Assembly (NCBI GenBank): GCA_035651755.1
Contig: DASRFA010000014.1
Span: 62,001 to 126,000, forward strand
DNA: 64,000 nucleotides
Reading direction: 5' to 3'
Source of the DNA: DASRFA01 sp035651755
GTDB lineage: Bacteria; Desulfobacterota; Binatia; UBA12015
The notes beneath the pieces are model-generated. The model had not been told where the DNA came from. It did no database searches and worked only from the letters and a program-made list of their open reading frames with translations. A program made the position numbers and the translations under genes. Shown here in pieces: positions 46,527 through 54,545 of the stretch. The number at the start of each line of letters is the position of its first letter. Within the stretch, counting starts at the first letter, position 1.

Positions 46527-46991
46527 ATGACTGGAATCATCCGCGGAATCGCGGTCGCGGCCGCGACGCTTGGCCTCGCCGTCGGGCTCGTCGCTTCGGC
46601 CGCTCCCGCGCGCGCCGATCTTCTTCCGAACTTCCGGTGTGCGGTCGCCAAGCGAAGAGCGGCGCTCAAGCGCCTGCGCGCCGTCGATGCCTGCTTCGCC
46701 AAGGTGGCCGGCCCGAACGCACAGCCGCCCGATCCCGCGTGCATCGCCGCCGCGAACCACAAGCTCCAGCAGGAGGCGCTCCGGATCGAAGCGAGAGGCG
46801 GATGCCAGCCGGAGACCGGCGACGAATTCCCCATGGAACGCGTCACCGACCAGTGCGAGTCGAACCTCATCCGGCAAGTGCCGGGGACCTGCACGGAAGC
46901 CGGCCAGGAGTGCGGCGGGCCGGTGGCCGCGCCGTGCTGCACCGGTCTCCTTTGCAGAGCCGTGCTCGGGCAACCGGCCTTCTGCGGCTGA
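46527..46991 (+). CDS. Secreted cysteine-rich protein with knottin-like C-terminus
   Basis: 154 aa. A long signal peptide (GIAVAAATLGLAVGLVASAAPARA, cleavage about residue 31) is followed by an alpha-helical-looking region with spaced cysteines, and a C-terminal ~35-residue module whose cysteines fit C-x6-C-x7-CC-x4-C-x9-C, the layout of inhibitor-cystine-knot (knottin) mini-proteins, ending right at the C-terminus (FCG). ATG at 46527 with AAGGAG 6 nt upstream. No known family is recognised. Likely exported and disulfide-bonded; possible roles as toxin, inhibitor or adhesin are guesses. Confidence 0.75.
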   Translation: MTGIIRGIAVAAATLGLAVGLVASAAPARADLLPNFRCAVAKRRAALKRLRAVDACFAKVAGPNAQPPDPACIAAANHKLQQEALRIEARGGCQPETGDEFPMERVTDQCESNLIRQVPGTCTEAGQECGGPVAAPCCTGLLCRAVLGQPAFCG

Positions 46992-47094
46992 GGAGCGGCG
47001 CTCGGCGCGTATCGACGGACCGGAAGCCACTGCGACCGCTGCCAGGCAGTCCCCGGCTCGCCCGTCTGTGGATCCGCTACGCGCGCGTCAAACT

Positions 47095-47200
47095 CTTACG
47101 GAAGCCCGTACGGGGCTGCGCCTCGAGCACACGGAGGCCGGCAAGACGCGGCTGGTGCCGCTGAACGACGCTGCCGTGACGGCTCTGCGAGCTCTACCCC
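47095..47200 (+). pseudogene. Remnant of a tyrosine recombinase/phage integrase
   Basis: An approximately 35-codon stretch reads TEARTGLRLEHTEAGKTRLV followed by PLNDAAVTALRAL, matching the K-beta-hairpin region of phage-type integrases (T-K-T-x-K-x-R-x-V-P-L). No start, no catalytic R-H-R-Y set and no ORF of integrase length exist around it, so only a fragment survives. It lies 83 bp from tRNA-Arg, a usual integration site. Confidence 0.6.
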
Positions 47201-47282
47201 CTCCGCTCGATGGCTGCCGGAATGGCACCTGTTTGGCGCCGGCCTTCGGTCGCCGAGCACATTCCTAGGAAGATCGCCCGAG

Positions 47283-47354
47283 TGCGCCCGCCCAGAATCG
47301 AACTGGGACTTAGGGTTCCGGAGACCCTCGTGATATCCGTTTCACCACGGGCGC
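47283..47354 (-). tRNA. tRNA-Arg (CCG anticodon)
   Basis: 72-nt cloverleaf: acceptor GCGCCCG/CGGGCGC, discriminator A, anticodon stem AGGGT/ACCCT with loop CTCCGGA (anticodon CCG), T arm CCCAG/CTGGG. No CCA encoded. An integrase remnant lies just beyond its 3' end. Confidence 0.94.
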
Positions 47355-47373
47355 GCGGCGGAGAAACGCTCGT

Positions 47374-47379
47374 AGTATA
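47374..47379 (-). promoter_or_regulatory. Candidate -10 element of tRNA-Arg
   Basis: TATACT (5/6 to consensus) on the minus strand, 19 bp before the tRNA; no clear -35 at 17 bp, where the DNA is pure GC alternation. Confidence 0.45.
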
Positions 47380-47604
47380 GGCGGCGCGCGCGCGCCACCC
47401 GCGTCCCGCTGACCGGCGGCAACAGAGCGTGTCGACGGACCGGCCTCGGCGCGCGACTTCGGTCTCGCACATTTCACGCGGTCATGCAGTTCTTTCCATG
47501 CTCGCCCCGCGTCGCGTCGCGCCAGGTTCGCGTCGGCTCAGGGCGCACCGTCCGCGGTAGGGGGCATGGCGCTTGCTGCGCTTGCCGGGACGGGAGGATC
47601 GATC

Positions 47605-47679
47605 ATGTATTACGGATATGGAATCGGCGGAATCGTCCTGCTGATTCTGCTCATTCTCATCCTGACCGGGCGGCTCTGA
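47605..47679 (+). CDS. 24-aa hydrophobic membrane peptide
   Basis: A 24-codon ORF, MYYGYGIGGIVLLILLILIL then TGRL: Tyr/Gly-rich start, one hydrophobic helix and a short basic end. GGAGG lies 7 nt upstream of the ATG, and the sequence resembles the C-terminal helix of DUF3309-like small membrane proteins. It sits between tRNA-Arg and the small-heat-shock-protein genes (convergent with them). Support is the ribosome-binding site and composition only. Confidence 0.5.
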   Translation: MYYGYGIGGIVLLILLILILTGRL

Positions 47680-47812
47680 ACCGCGTGCGGGACGAAGGAC
47701 GCGATGGAGATGCCGCGCGGCCGGCGGCGAAAGCCGCCGGTCGCGCGCATGCCCTCCGGTGCGCATCGCGCGCGTCGCACGCACCCGGCCCGCGCCGACG
47801 CGCGTCTTCGAA

Positions 47813-48214
47813 TCAGCCCGTCACCTGAATCCGGCGCGGCCTCGCCTTCTCGCCCTTCGGCAGGACGATCTCGAGCACGCCGTTCGACATGCGGGCGCTG
47901 ATCGCGTCGCGATCGAAGCGCCCCGAGTCGGCGAGCGTGAAGCGGCGGACGAAGCGGCCCACGTTGTACTCGGTATACTGGGGGGTCAGCCCCTCGTACT
48001 CGGCCGCGTCGACCTCGCCCGCCAGCGTCAGCTGGTCGTCGTCGAGCTCGACGGTCACCCGCGACTGGTCGACGCCCGGCATCTCGGCCCACAGGTGAAG
48101 GGCCGCATCGTCCTCCGCGATGTCGACGTCGGGGATGAACGTCCGGACCGGACGGGTCTGGTTCGGCTCCTTGAGCTCCTGCTTGTCCTTCGCTGCGAGC
48201 TCCTGAGCGGTCAT
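47813..48214 (-). CDS. Small heat shock protein (Hsp20/alpha-crystallin)
   Basis: 133-aa ATP-independent chaperone. After a ~28-residue polar N-terminus, the alpha-crystallin domain runs from PDVDIAEDDAALHLWAEMPGVDQSRVTVELDDDQLTLAGEV to FVRRFTLADSGRFDRDAISARMSNGVLEIVLPK, with the GVLxIxLPK signature. The C-terminal I-x-V motif (RIQVTG) is present. ATG at 48214 has GGAGG upstream. It lies 46 bp after a second Hsp20 gene on the same strand, so they are probably co-expressed and may form mixed oligomers. Confidence 0.94.
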   Translation of the reverse strand: MTAQELAAKDKQELKEPNQTRPVRTFIPDVDIAEDDAALHLWAEMPGVDQSRVTVELDDDQLTLAGEVDAAEYEGLTPQYTEYNVGRFVRRFTLADSGRFDRDAISARMSNGVLEIVLPKGEKARPRRIQVTG

Positions 48215-48260
48215 CGTCTTCCCTCCGTTGCAGGTCGCGTCGCTGTCGGCGCGCCTGGGT

Positions 48261-48707
48261 TCAGCTCGCCTTGATCGAGATCCGCCGCGGGCGCGCGATC
48301 GCGCGCTTCGCGACCCGAATGGTGAGCACCCCGTTCCGGAACTCCGCCGTCGCGTTCTCGGGATCCAGGTCCTCGGGAAGCTGGATCGCGCGCGCGAAGC
48401 GACCGGCGCGGCGCTCCCGGCGGTGGAAGCTGCCCTTCGTCTCCGGCAGCGAGCGCTCGCCGCTGAGCGTGAGGCGTCGGGGCTCGAGCTGGATGTCGAT
48501 CTTGTCCGGGTCGACGCCCGGGACCTCCGCCTTGATCACGAGCTCGCCTTCCTTGTCCGCGAACACGTTCAGCGGCGGGAAGACGGGCGCGCCCGACGGG
48601 CCGAGGTCGAAGCCCGCGAGCGGATTGCGGAACAGCCTGTCGAGGTCGCCCTGCAGAGCCATCAGGCTCTCGAGCGGATCGAGGCCGCGAAACGACACGA
48701 GTGCCAT
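48261..48707 (-). CDS. Small heat shock protein (Hsp20), second copy
   Basis: 148-aa Hsp20 with a longer N-terminal arm (FRGLDPLESLMALQGDLDRLF, needed for oligomerisation in this family), then the alpha-crystallin domain PPLNVFADKEGELVIKAEVPGVDPDKIDIQLEPRRLTLSGER and ARAIQLPEDLDPENATAEFRNGVLTIRVAK. ATG at 48707 with GGAGG 5 nt upstream. It is the upstream gene of the Hsp20 pair and divergent from mlaF (148-bp gap). The two copies differ enough to be class-like paralogues rather than a recent duplication. Confidence 0.94.
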   Translation of the reverse strand: MALVSFRGLDPLESLMALQGDLDRLFRNPLAGFDLGPSGAPVFPPLNVFADKEGELVIKAEVPGVDPDKIDIQLEPRRLTLSGERSLPETKGSFHRRERRAGRFARAIQLPEDLDPENATAEFRNGVLTIRVAKRAIARPRRISIKAS

Positions 48708-48855
48708 GGAACCCTCCCTGCGCGCTTCGCAAGCGCGATCGTGGATCGGCGAAACTGCCTTCGCGTCGGCGCCGGGAAGATGGGTTCGCCCGCACCGTTG
48801 TCAAGGGTGCGCGCTGCTGGAGGGCCCGGAGACCCTTTGCTACCGCCGCTGACCG

Positions 48856-49665
48856 ATGGCGGCCACGGAGCCCGATGCCCCGCACATCGCCCTCGACGGC
48901 GTCCGGATGGCGTTCGACGACAGGCCGGTATTCGACGGGCTGTCGTGCGCGTTTCCACGCGGTCGGATCTCGGTGATCCTGGGCGGAAGCGGGTGCGGGA
49001 AGACGACCGTGCTTCGCCTCGTCGCGGGCCTCGTCCGCCCGCTTGCGGGCCGCATCCTGGTCGACGGCGAGGACGTCGCGCAGCTCGACGAGCGGGAGCT
49101 CGTGCGCGTGCGGTCGTCGATCGGCATGCTGTTCCAGGGCGGCGCTCTGCTCGACTCGCTGACGGTCTTCGACAACCTCGCGTTTCCGGTGCGCGAGCGC
49201 ACCGACCTGCCCGAGCCGGAGATCGCGCGTACGGTCGCGAGCCGCCTCCAGGCCGTCGGGCTTCACGGCGTGGACGACCTCCTGCCCGGCCAGCTTTCCG
49301 GCGGGATGCTCCGGCGTGCCGCGCTCGCACGCGCGATCGTCCTGAGCCCGAAGATCCTCCTCTGCGACGAGCCGTTCTCCGGGCTCGATCCGATCTCCGT
49401 CAAGCGCATCGAGCTTCTCCTCGCGCGCTTGAACCGCCGTCTCGGCATCACGATCGTCGTCGTGTCGCACCACATCGCCTCGACGGTCCGCCTCGCCGAC
49501 CGCGTGCTCCTCCTGCTGCCCGATGGCGCCGTGAGCGGCGCGCCCGAGGAGCTGAAGGCGAGCCCCGACCGCGACATCGCGGGCTTCTTCGACGAGGACC
49601 TGGACGAGTCGCTGGAGCCCGAGCCCGTCGGCGGCGCGACCTCGAGCGTCGAGGGACGGCCGTGA
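48856..49665 (+). CDS. mlaF: MlaF-like ABC transporter ATP-binding protein
   Basis: Cytoplasmic ATPase driving retrograde phospholipid transport between outer and inner membranes. The 269-aa protein has Walker A GGSGCGKTTVLRLVAG, FQGGALLDSLTVFDNLAFPV (Q-loop), signature LSGGMLRRAALARAI, Walker B ILLCDEPFSGLDP and switch His in VVSHH. The C-terminal ~25 residues are acidic. ATG at 48856. First gene of a tight plus-strand mlaF-mlaE-mlaD-mlaA-mlaC operon with 4-bp or 3-bp overlaps at each junction. No mlaB gene is present. Confidence 0.95.
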   Translation: MAATEPDAPHIALDGVRMAFDDRPVFDGLSCAFPRGRISVILGGSGCGKTTVLRLVAGLVRPLAGRILVDGEDVAQLDERELVRVRSSIGMLFQGGALLDSLTVFDNLAFPVRERTDLPEPEIARTVASRLQAVGLHGVDDLLPGQLSGGMLRRAALARAIVLSPKILLCDEPFSGLDPISVKRIELLLARLNRRLGITIVVVSHHIASTVRLADRVLLLLPDGAVSGAPEELKASPDRDIAGFFDEDLDESLEPEPVGGATSSVEGRP

Positions 49666-50453
49666 GCGGCGTCGCCGGCGCCGTCCGTGAGCTCGGCTAC
49701 CGCTCGCTGGTCGTCGTCGCACAGCTCGGGAGCCTGCTCGTGTTCGCCGGAGCGATCGTGCGCGCGTTCGCCGCGCCGCCGTACCGCCTGCGGCGATGGG
49801 CGGAGGAGATCTTCAATCTGGGCGTGCTGTCGCTCGTCATCATCTGCGTGTCGGGGCTCGCGGTCGGCATGGTGCTCGGGCTCCAGGGCTACAACACGCT
49901 GGTCCGCTTCGGCGCCGAGAGCTCGCTCGGCGCGGTCGTCGGCCTGAGCCTCATCCGTGAGCTGGGACCGGTGCTGAGCGCCCTCCTCGTGACCGGCCGC
50001 GCCGGCTCGGCGACCGCCGCCGAGATCGCGAGCATGGTGACGACCGAGCAGATCGACGGCCTCCGCATGATGTCGGTCGATCCCATCGAGATCGTCGTCA
50101 TGCCGAAGGCGAGCGCGATGCTCTTCGTGATGCCGGTGCTGTCGACGCTCTTCATCCTGTTCGGGATCGGAGGCGCCTACGTCATCGGGGTGCACCTCAT
50201 GGGGCTCGACGCCGGGATCTTCCTCTCCAGCCTGACTTCGGCCGTTCGCTTCAGCGACGACGTCGTCGGAAGCTTGGTCAAGGGATTGATCTTCGGGGCG
50301 CTGATCGGGCTGATCGCGACGTTCCGCGGGTACCACGCGCGGCCGACGTCGGCCGGCGTCAGCTCGGCGACCACGTCGACGGTCGTGATCACGTCGGTCG
50401 CGATCCTGATCACGGACTACTTCGTCACGGCCTTGTGGGGGTTCCAGATTTGA
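49662..50453 (+). CDS. mlaE: MlaE-family permease
   Basis: 263-aa inner-membrane permease of the Mla complex, with about five to six hydrophobic segments and the MlaE family core: FNLGVLSLVIICVSGLAVGMVLGLQGYNTL, SLIRELGPVLSALLVTGRAGSATAAEI (conserved), EQIDGLRMMSVDPI, and VVGSLVKGLIFGALIG. The start is GTG at 49662, overlapping the mlaF stop by 4 bp. Its stop overlaps the mlaD start (TGATG). Likely pairs with MlaF, MlaD. Confidence 0.95.
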   Translation: MSGVAGAVRELGYRSLVVVAQLGSLLVFAGAIVRAFAAPPYRLRRWAEEIFNLGVLSLVIICVSGLAVGMVLGLQGYNTLVRFGAESSLGAVVGLSLIRELGPVLSALLVTGRAGSATAAEIASMVTTEQIDGLRMMSVDPIEIVVMPKASAMLFVMPVLSTLFILFGIGGAYVIGVHLMGLDAGIFLSSLTSAVRFSDDVVGSLVKGLIFGALIGLIATFRGYHARPTSAGVSSATTSTVVITSVAILITDYFVTALWGFQI

Positions 50454-50914
50454 TGACCCGGTCTCCGACGCGCGACCTGATCGCAGGCCTCTTCGTCCTG
50501 GTCGGGATCGCCGCGGTCGCGTTCCTGTCGGTGCGCGTCGCGGCCGACCCCATCCTGACGTCGCGCGCGATGCGGGTGTACGCGTCGTTCGACGAGACCG
50601 GCGGACTGAAGGTGCGCGCGCCGGTCCAGATCTCCGGGGTCCGCGTCGGCCAGGTCGCCGGCATCGGCCTCGGTAAGGACATGCGGGCGCGCGTCGCGCT
50701 CGACGTCGACCCGGCGCTCCACCTGCCTACCGACACCAGCGCTTCGATCGTCACGGCCGGCCTGCTCGGCGATCGTTACATCTCGCTTCAGCTCGGCGGC
50801 GAGGGCGATATCCTGAAGGACGGCGACGAGATCACGTTCACGGAGTCGGCGGTCGTGCTCGAGCGCCTGCTCGGAAAGCTCGTGCACAACGCGGACGTGG
50901 GGCAATCGCAATGA
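50453..50914 (+). CDS. mlaD: MlaD-family (MCE domain) substrate-binding protein
   Basis: 153-aa protein with one N-terminal transmembrane helix (DLIAGLFVLVGIAAVAFLSV, ~8-27) and one MCE domain (VYASFDETGGLKVRAPVQISGVRVGQVAGI, SIVTAGLLGDRYISLQLG). This is the periplasmic hexamer-forming lipid-channel subunit. ATG at 50453 (TGATG junction with mlaE) is preferred to GTG at 50435, which would add six residues. The stop overlaps the mlaA ATG by 4 bp. Slightly shorter than E. coli MlaD (about 183 aa). Confidence 0.94.
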   Translation: MTRSPTRDLIAGLFVLVGIAAVAFLSVRVAADPILTSRAMRVYASFDETGGLKVRAPVQISGVRVGQVAGIGLGKDMRARVALDVDPALHLPTDTSASIVTAGLLGDRYISLQLGGEGDILKDGDEITFTESAVVLERLLGKLVHNADVGQSQ

Positions 50915-51735
50915 AGACGCCCGGCACGCGCCGCTTCGCGGCGATGATCCTGCCGATGCTCGCGGCGCTCGCGATCGCCGCCCCGGCTCGCGCCCAGTCG
51001 CTTCCGACCGGGATCCCGCCGCCGGCCGCCGCGGGCGCGGCGCCGTCCGAGCCCGGCTCCCCGGCCGACGTCGACCCCTGGGAGCCCTTCAACCGAGCGA
51101 TTTTCGAGTTCAACGACGGGCTCGATCATTACGTCCTGCGCCCGGTCGCGGAGGGTTGGGACACGGTGCTGCCCGATCCCGTCGAGCGCTCGCTCGACAA
51201 CTTCTTCGACAACCTCCGGTTCCCGATCCGCTTCGTGAACAACATCCTGCAGGCGAAGGTCGATCCCGCGGCGATCACGCTCTGCCGCTTCCTCGTGAAC
51301 TCGACGTTCGGGGTCGCCGGGTTCCTCGACGTCGCGTCGCACCTGGACCTTCCCGCGCAGACCGGCGACTTCGGACAGACGCTCGGCGTGTGGGGCATCC
51401 CGGGCGGCCCATACCTCGTCCTGCCGGTGCTCGGGCCGTCGAACCCGCGCGACACGGTCGGTATCGCCGCCGACAGCTACATCAACATCGGCGGGTTCTT
51501 CATCGACTGGTACTACCTGCTCGGAGCGCGCGTCGTCGAGACCGTGAACACGCGCGCGCTTCTGCTGGAGGACGTCGACCGCGCGCGCGAGGCGTCGCTC
51601 GACTTCTACGTCGCGGTGCGAAGCGCCTACCTGGCGCGCCGCCGCGCCCTCATCGAAGGACGGGCGGAGCCGACGCCCGAGGAGGAGAAGGAGTTGTACT
51701 TCCCGGATTATTCGGAACAATCGGTGCTGCCGTGA
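50911..51735 (+). CDS. mlaA: MlaA/VacJ-family outer-membrane lipid-asymmetry protein
   Basis: Removes mislocalised phospholipids from the outer leaflet. The 274-aa protein has a signal peptide (ILPMLAALAIAAPARA, cleavage before ~29) but no lipobox cysteine, unlike typical lipoprotein MlaA. The core has DPWEPFNRAIFEFNDGLDHYVLRPVA, NFFDNLRFPIRFVNNILQ, RFLVNSTFGVAGFLDVASH, LGVWGIPGGPYLVLPVLGPSNPRDTVG, matching VacJ throughout. ATG at 50911. It is inserted between mlaD and mlaC, so the outer-membrane component is expressed together with the rest of the pathway, which is separate in E. coli. Confidence 0.94.
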   Translation: MKTPGTRRFAAMILPMLAALAIAAPARAQSLPTGIPPPAAAGAAPSEPGSPADVDPWEPFNRAIFEFNDGLDHYVLRPVAEGWDTVLPDPVERSLDNFFDNLRFPIRFVNNILQAKVDPAAITLCRFLVNSTFGVAGFLDVASHLDLPAQTGDFGQTLGVWGIPGGPYLVLPVLGPSNPRDTVGIAADSYINIGGFFIDWYYLLGARVVETVNTRALLLEDVDRAREASLDFYVAVRSAYLARRRALIEGRAEPTPEEEKELYFPDYSEQSVLP

Positions 51736-52391
51736 AGAGATTCTGTCGTTTCCCCTCCGCCCTCCCGGCCGCGCTCGCGCTCATCGCGGTGGTCGCGCTC
51801 GGGGATCGTGTCGCGCAGGCTTCGCAGGGACCCCGCGACGTCGTCTCCGAGACCGTCCAGCAGGTGCTCGACGTCCTCAAGGCGAAGTCGCTCGACAGCG
51901 ACGCGAAGCGCCATCGCATCGAGGACATCGCCTACGCGCGCTTCGACTTCCCGACGATCTCGCGCCTCGTCCTCGCGCGCAACTGGAGCCGGCTCTCCCC
52001 CGAGCAGCAGGCCCGCTTCATCGATGAGTTCAAGCGCCACCTCTCGGTGACCTACGGCCGTAACATCGACAACTACCACAACGAGAAGGTCGAGGTGCTC
52101 TCGGATCGCGAGGAAGCGCGCGGCGACTGGTCCGTCAAATCGAAGATCCTGCGCGGCGGCCCCAACGAGGACATCCAGGTCGACTACCGCCTGCGGAAGG
52201 CGGGCGACGAGTGGAAGGTCATCGACGTGACGATCGAGGGCGTGAGCCTGGTCGCGAACTTCCGCGCGCAGTTCCAGGAGATCGTCGCCAACGGCGGCCC
52301 GGATCACCTGCTGACCCTTCTCGCCCAGAAGAACGCCGCCGGCGAGAGCATCCTGCCGCCCGGCAAAGGCGTCCCGGGAGGAGGCGTCTAG
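51732..52391 (+). CDS. mlaC: MlaC-family periplasmic phospholipid-binding protein
   Basis: Shuttle protein carrying phospholipid between MlaA and MlaFED. The 219-aa protein has a signal peptide (ALPAALALIAVVALGDRVAQA), then VVSETVQQVLDVLKA, FDFPTISRLVLARNWSRLSPEQQARFIDEFKRHLSVTYGRNI, and a C-terminal VIDVTIEGVSLVANFRAQFQEIV, all MlaC (Tol-Pal associated Ttg2D) motifs. The start is GTG at 51732, overlapping the mlaA stop by 4 bp. Last gene of the operon; a partial hairpin repeat follows. Confidence 0.94.
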   Translation: MKRFCRFPSALPAALALIAVVALGDRVAQASQGPRDVVSETVQQVLDVLKAKSLDSDAKRHRIEDIAYARFDFPTISRLVLARNWSRLSPEQQARFIDEFKRHLSVTYGRNIDNYHNEKVEVLSDREEARGDWSVKSKILRGGPNEDIQVDYRLRKAGDEWKVIDVTIEGVSLVANFRAQFQEIVANGGPDHLLTLLAQKNAAGESILPPGKGVPGGGV

Positions 52392-52409
52392 ACGATCCTT
52401 GCGCGCGCG

Positions 52410-52470
52410 CCGCGCGCGCCCGAGCGAAGCGAGCCGGGAGTGGGGACCCGGCGGCCGCCGGGGGGAGGCG
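52410..52470. repeat. Dispersed hairpin repeat, partial copy C
   Basis: In inverted orientation relative to copies A and B, this segment shares CGAGCGAAGCGAGCCGGGAG and the GTGGGG module, flanked by GC-rich stems. It lies between convergent mlaC and the aldehyde dehydrogenase gene, the same context as copy B. Confidence 0.6.
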
Positions 52471-52487
52471 GAGGTCCCTTCGCCAGA

Positions 52488-53990
52488 TCAACTTCTCCAG
52501 GCGAGGTGCTGGATCTCGGTGTACTCGTGCATGCCGTAGAGGCCGCCCTCGCGGCCGATGCCCGAGAGCTTGAAGCCGCCGAAGGGCGCGTGCGCCATGT
52601 TGCCGCCCTGGTTGATCCAGACCGTCCCCGTCCGTAGCCGCTTCCCGAGCTCGAGCGCCTTCACCTGGTCGCTGCCCGTGATCATCGCAGCGAGGCCGTA
52701 GTCGGAGTCGTTCGCGATCCGGGCAGCCTCGTCGAGGTCGCCGTAAGCGGTCACCGTCACGACCGGGCCGAAGATCTCCTCCTGCGCGATTTTGAGCTTG
52801 TTGTCGACGTCGGCGAAGATGGTCGGCTCGAGGAAGTAGCCGGACGACAGCTGGGCCGGCCGGCGGCCGCCGGTCACGAGGCGCGCGCCCTGGTCGACGC
52901 CGCTCTCGATGTACGCCTCGATCGCCTTCCGGCGCTCCTCGCGGATGACCGGTCCCATGAGGACGCTCGGGTCGGCGGGGTCGCCGATCTTCACGATGTC
53001 CCGGTTCGAGACGAAGGCCGCCATCTTCTCCACCGCCTTGTCGGCGACCGACTTCGGGACCAGGATGCGCGTTCCCATCGCGCACCCCTGGCCCGAGTGG
53101 AAGAAGCTCGGCGCCGCGAGCGCGGGCGCGACCATGTCCAGGTTGTCGCCGTCGAGCAGGATGTGCGCCGACTTGCCGCCCAGCTCGAGGTGGACGCGCC
53201 GCAGGCGATCGGCGGCGGCGGCGAGGATCTGGCGGCCGACCACGATCGAGCCCGTGAAGCTCACCTTGTCGACCATCGCGTTCGACACGAGTTCCTGCGA
53301 GATCTCCGGCGACTGCCCCGTCACCCAGTTGATCACGCCGGGCGGCAGATCGGCGACGTCCTCGATCAGCTTCGCGAGCCAGAGGTTCACGAGGGGACCG
53401 TAGGGCGACGGCTTGATGACCATCGTGTTGCCGGTCGCGAGCGCGGGGCCGATCTTCTGCGCGATCACGAACATCGGGAAGTTCCACGTCGGGATCATCC
53501 CGCACACGCCGACGGGCGCGTGGTGCACCATGCTGTTCGAGACGTACGCCCCCATCGGCGACCCGGTCACCGTGCTCGGGAGCATTTCCTCGAACGGGAA
53601 CCTGAAGACGAGGTCGGCGTAGTTCCGGAGGTGGCGGATCGGCCACTCGACCTGCACGTCGTGCGACACCCAGCACGCGCCCGCCTCGGCGATGAGGAGC
53701 GCGCGCCACTCCTCCTTCCGCGCCTCGAGCGCGTCCGCGATGCGATTCAGCACGCGGGCGCGATCGTGCTTCGACGAGCGCGGCCACGGCCCCTCGTCGA
53801 ACGCCTTCCGCGCCGCCGCGATGGCGCGCTGCATGTCCTCCCGCGTCCCTTCGGGCGCGTGGCCGATGGATCGGTCGGTCGCCGGATTCGGGACCTCGTA
53901 CGTCCGCCCGCCCGTCGGCTCGACCCAGTTGCCGCCGATCAGGAGCCGATCGAAATCCCAACGCGTCTCCGCGTGCGCCATCGTCGCCAT
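52488..53990 (-). CDS. NAD(P)-dependent aldehyde dehydrogenase
   Basis: Oxidises aldehydes to acids. The 500-aa protein has the NAD-binding MIPTWNFPMFVIAQKIGPALATGNTMVIKPS, Glu in VHLELGGKSAHILL, the Cys nucleophile in FFHSGQGCAMGTR, EEIFGPVV and GGFKLSGIGREGGLYG. All catalytic residues are intact; substrate is not predictable, although the ALDH family used by Rhodococcus-type or betaine-aldehyde enzymes is similar. ATG at 53990 (alternative 53981). It is convergent with mlaC and divergent from the glyoxalase gene; no co-located alcohol dehydrogenase is seen. Confidence 0.93.
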   Translation of the reverse strand: MATMAHAETRWDFDRLLIGGNWVEPTGGRTYEVPNPATDRSIGHAPEGTREDMQRAIAAARKAFDEGPWPRSSKHDRARVLNRIADALEARKEEWRALLIAEAGACWVSHDVQVEWPIRHLRNYADLVFRFPFEEMLPSTVTGSPMGAYVSNSMVHHAPVGVCGMIPTWNFPMFVIAQKIGPALATGNTMVIKPSPYGPLVNLWLAKLIEDVADLPPGVINWVTGQSPEISQELVSNAMVDKVSFTGSIVVGRQILAAAADRLRRVHLELGGKSAHILLDGDNLDMVAPALAAPSFFHSGQGCAMGTRILVPKSVADKAVEKMAAFVSNRDIVKIGDPADPSVLMGPVIREERRKAIEAYIESGVDQGARLVTGGRRPAQLSSGYFLEPTIFADVDNKLKIAQEEIFGPVVTVTAYGDLDEAARIANDSDYGLAAMITGSDQVKALELGKRLRTGTVWINQGGNMAHAPFGGFKLSGIGREGGLYGMHEYTEIQHLAWRS

Positions 53991-54141
53991 GTCTCGGAAC
54001 CTCCCGCCGCGGGCCGGGCCGCGCGTCGCTCGCGAGTTTGCGGGCCGCCGCCCCGGGGAGTCAAGCCGCGCGTCTCGCGACCGCCTCGGCAATGCGATAG
54101 TCCTGCGTCTGCGGTCCCGATCCGAAAAGGAGGCCGGCGCG

Positions 54142-54528
54142 ATGCGCATGCTGCACACGATGATCCGGGTGAACGACCTCGAGCAGTCGCTCGCGTTCTA
54201 CACGGGCCCGCTCGGGATGAAGCTCCTGCGCCGCCACGACTTTCCCGGCGGCCGCTTCACGCTCGCGTTCGTCGGCTACGGCGACGAGTCGTCGAACACC
54301 GTGCTCGAGCTCACCCACAACTGGGACACGAAGTCGTACGATGTCGGAAACGGCTTCGGCCACGTCGCCCTCGGCGTGGAGGACATCTACGCGACGTGCG
54401 ATCGCCTCCGCGCGCAAGGCGTCAAGGTCGTCCGCGAGCCGGGCCCGATGCAGCACGGCAAGACGGTGATCGCGTTCATCGAGGACCCGAACGGCTACCG
54501 CATCGAGCTGATCCAGCTCGGCCGCTGA
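54142..54528 (+). CDS. gloA: Lactoylglutathione lyase (glyoxalase I)
   Basis: Converts the methylglyoxal-glutathione hemithioacetal to S-lactoylglutathione. The 128-aa protein matches GloA end to end: MLHTMIRVNDLEQSLAFYTGPLGMKLL (metal His5), NTVLELTHNWDT (Glu), GFGHVALGVED (His) and DPNGYRIELIQ (Glu), giving the four Ni/Zn ligands; the length fits the short Ni-type enzyme. ATG at 54142 with AAGGAGG ~9 nt upstream. It stands between aldehyde dehydrogenase (divergent) and enoyl-CoA hydratase (convergent, 17 bp between stops). Confidence 0.96.
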   Translation: MRMLHTMIRVNDLEQSLAFYTGPLGMKLLRRHDFPGGRFTLAFVGYGDESSNTVLELTHNWDTKSYDVGNGFGHVALGVEDIYATCDRLRAQGVKVVREPGPMQHGKTVIAFIEDPNGYRIELIQLGR

Positions 54529-54545
54529 GGCGCGCCGAGACCGCT

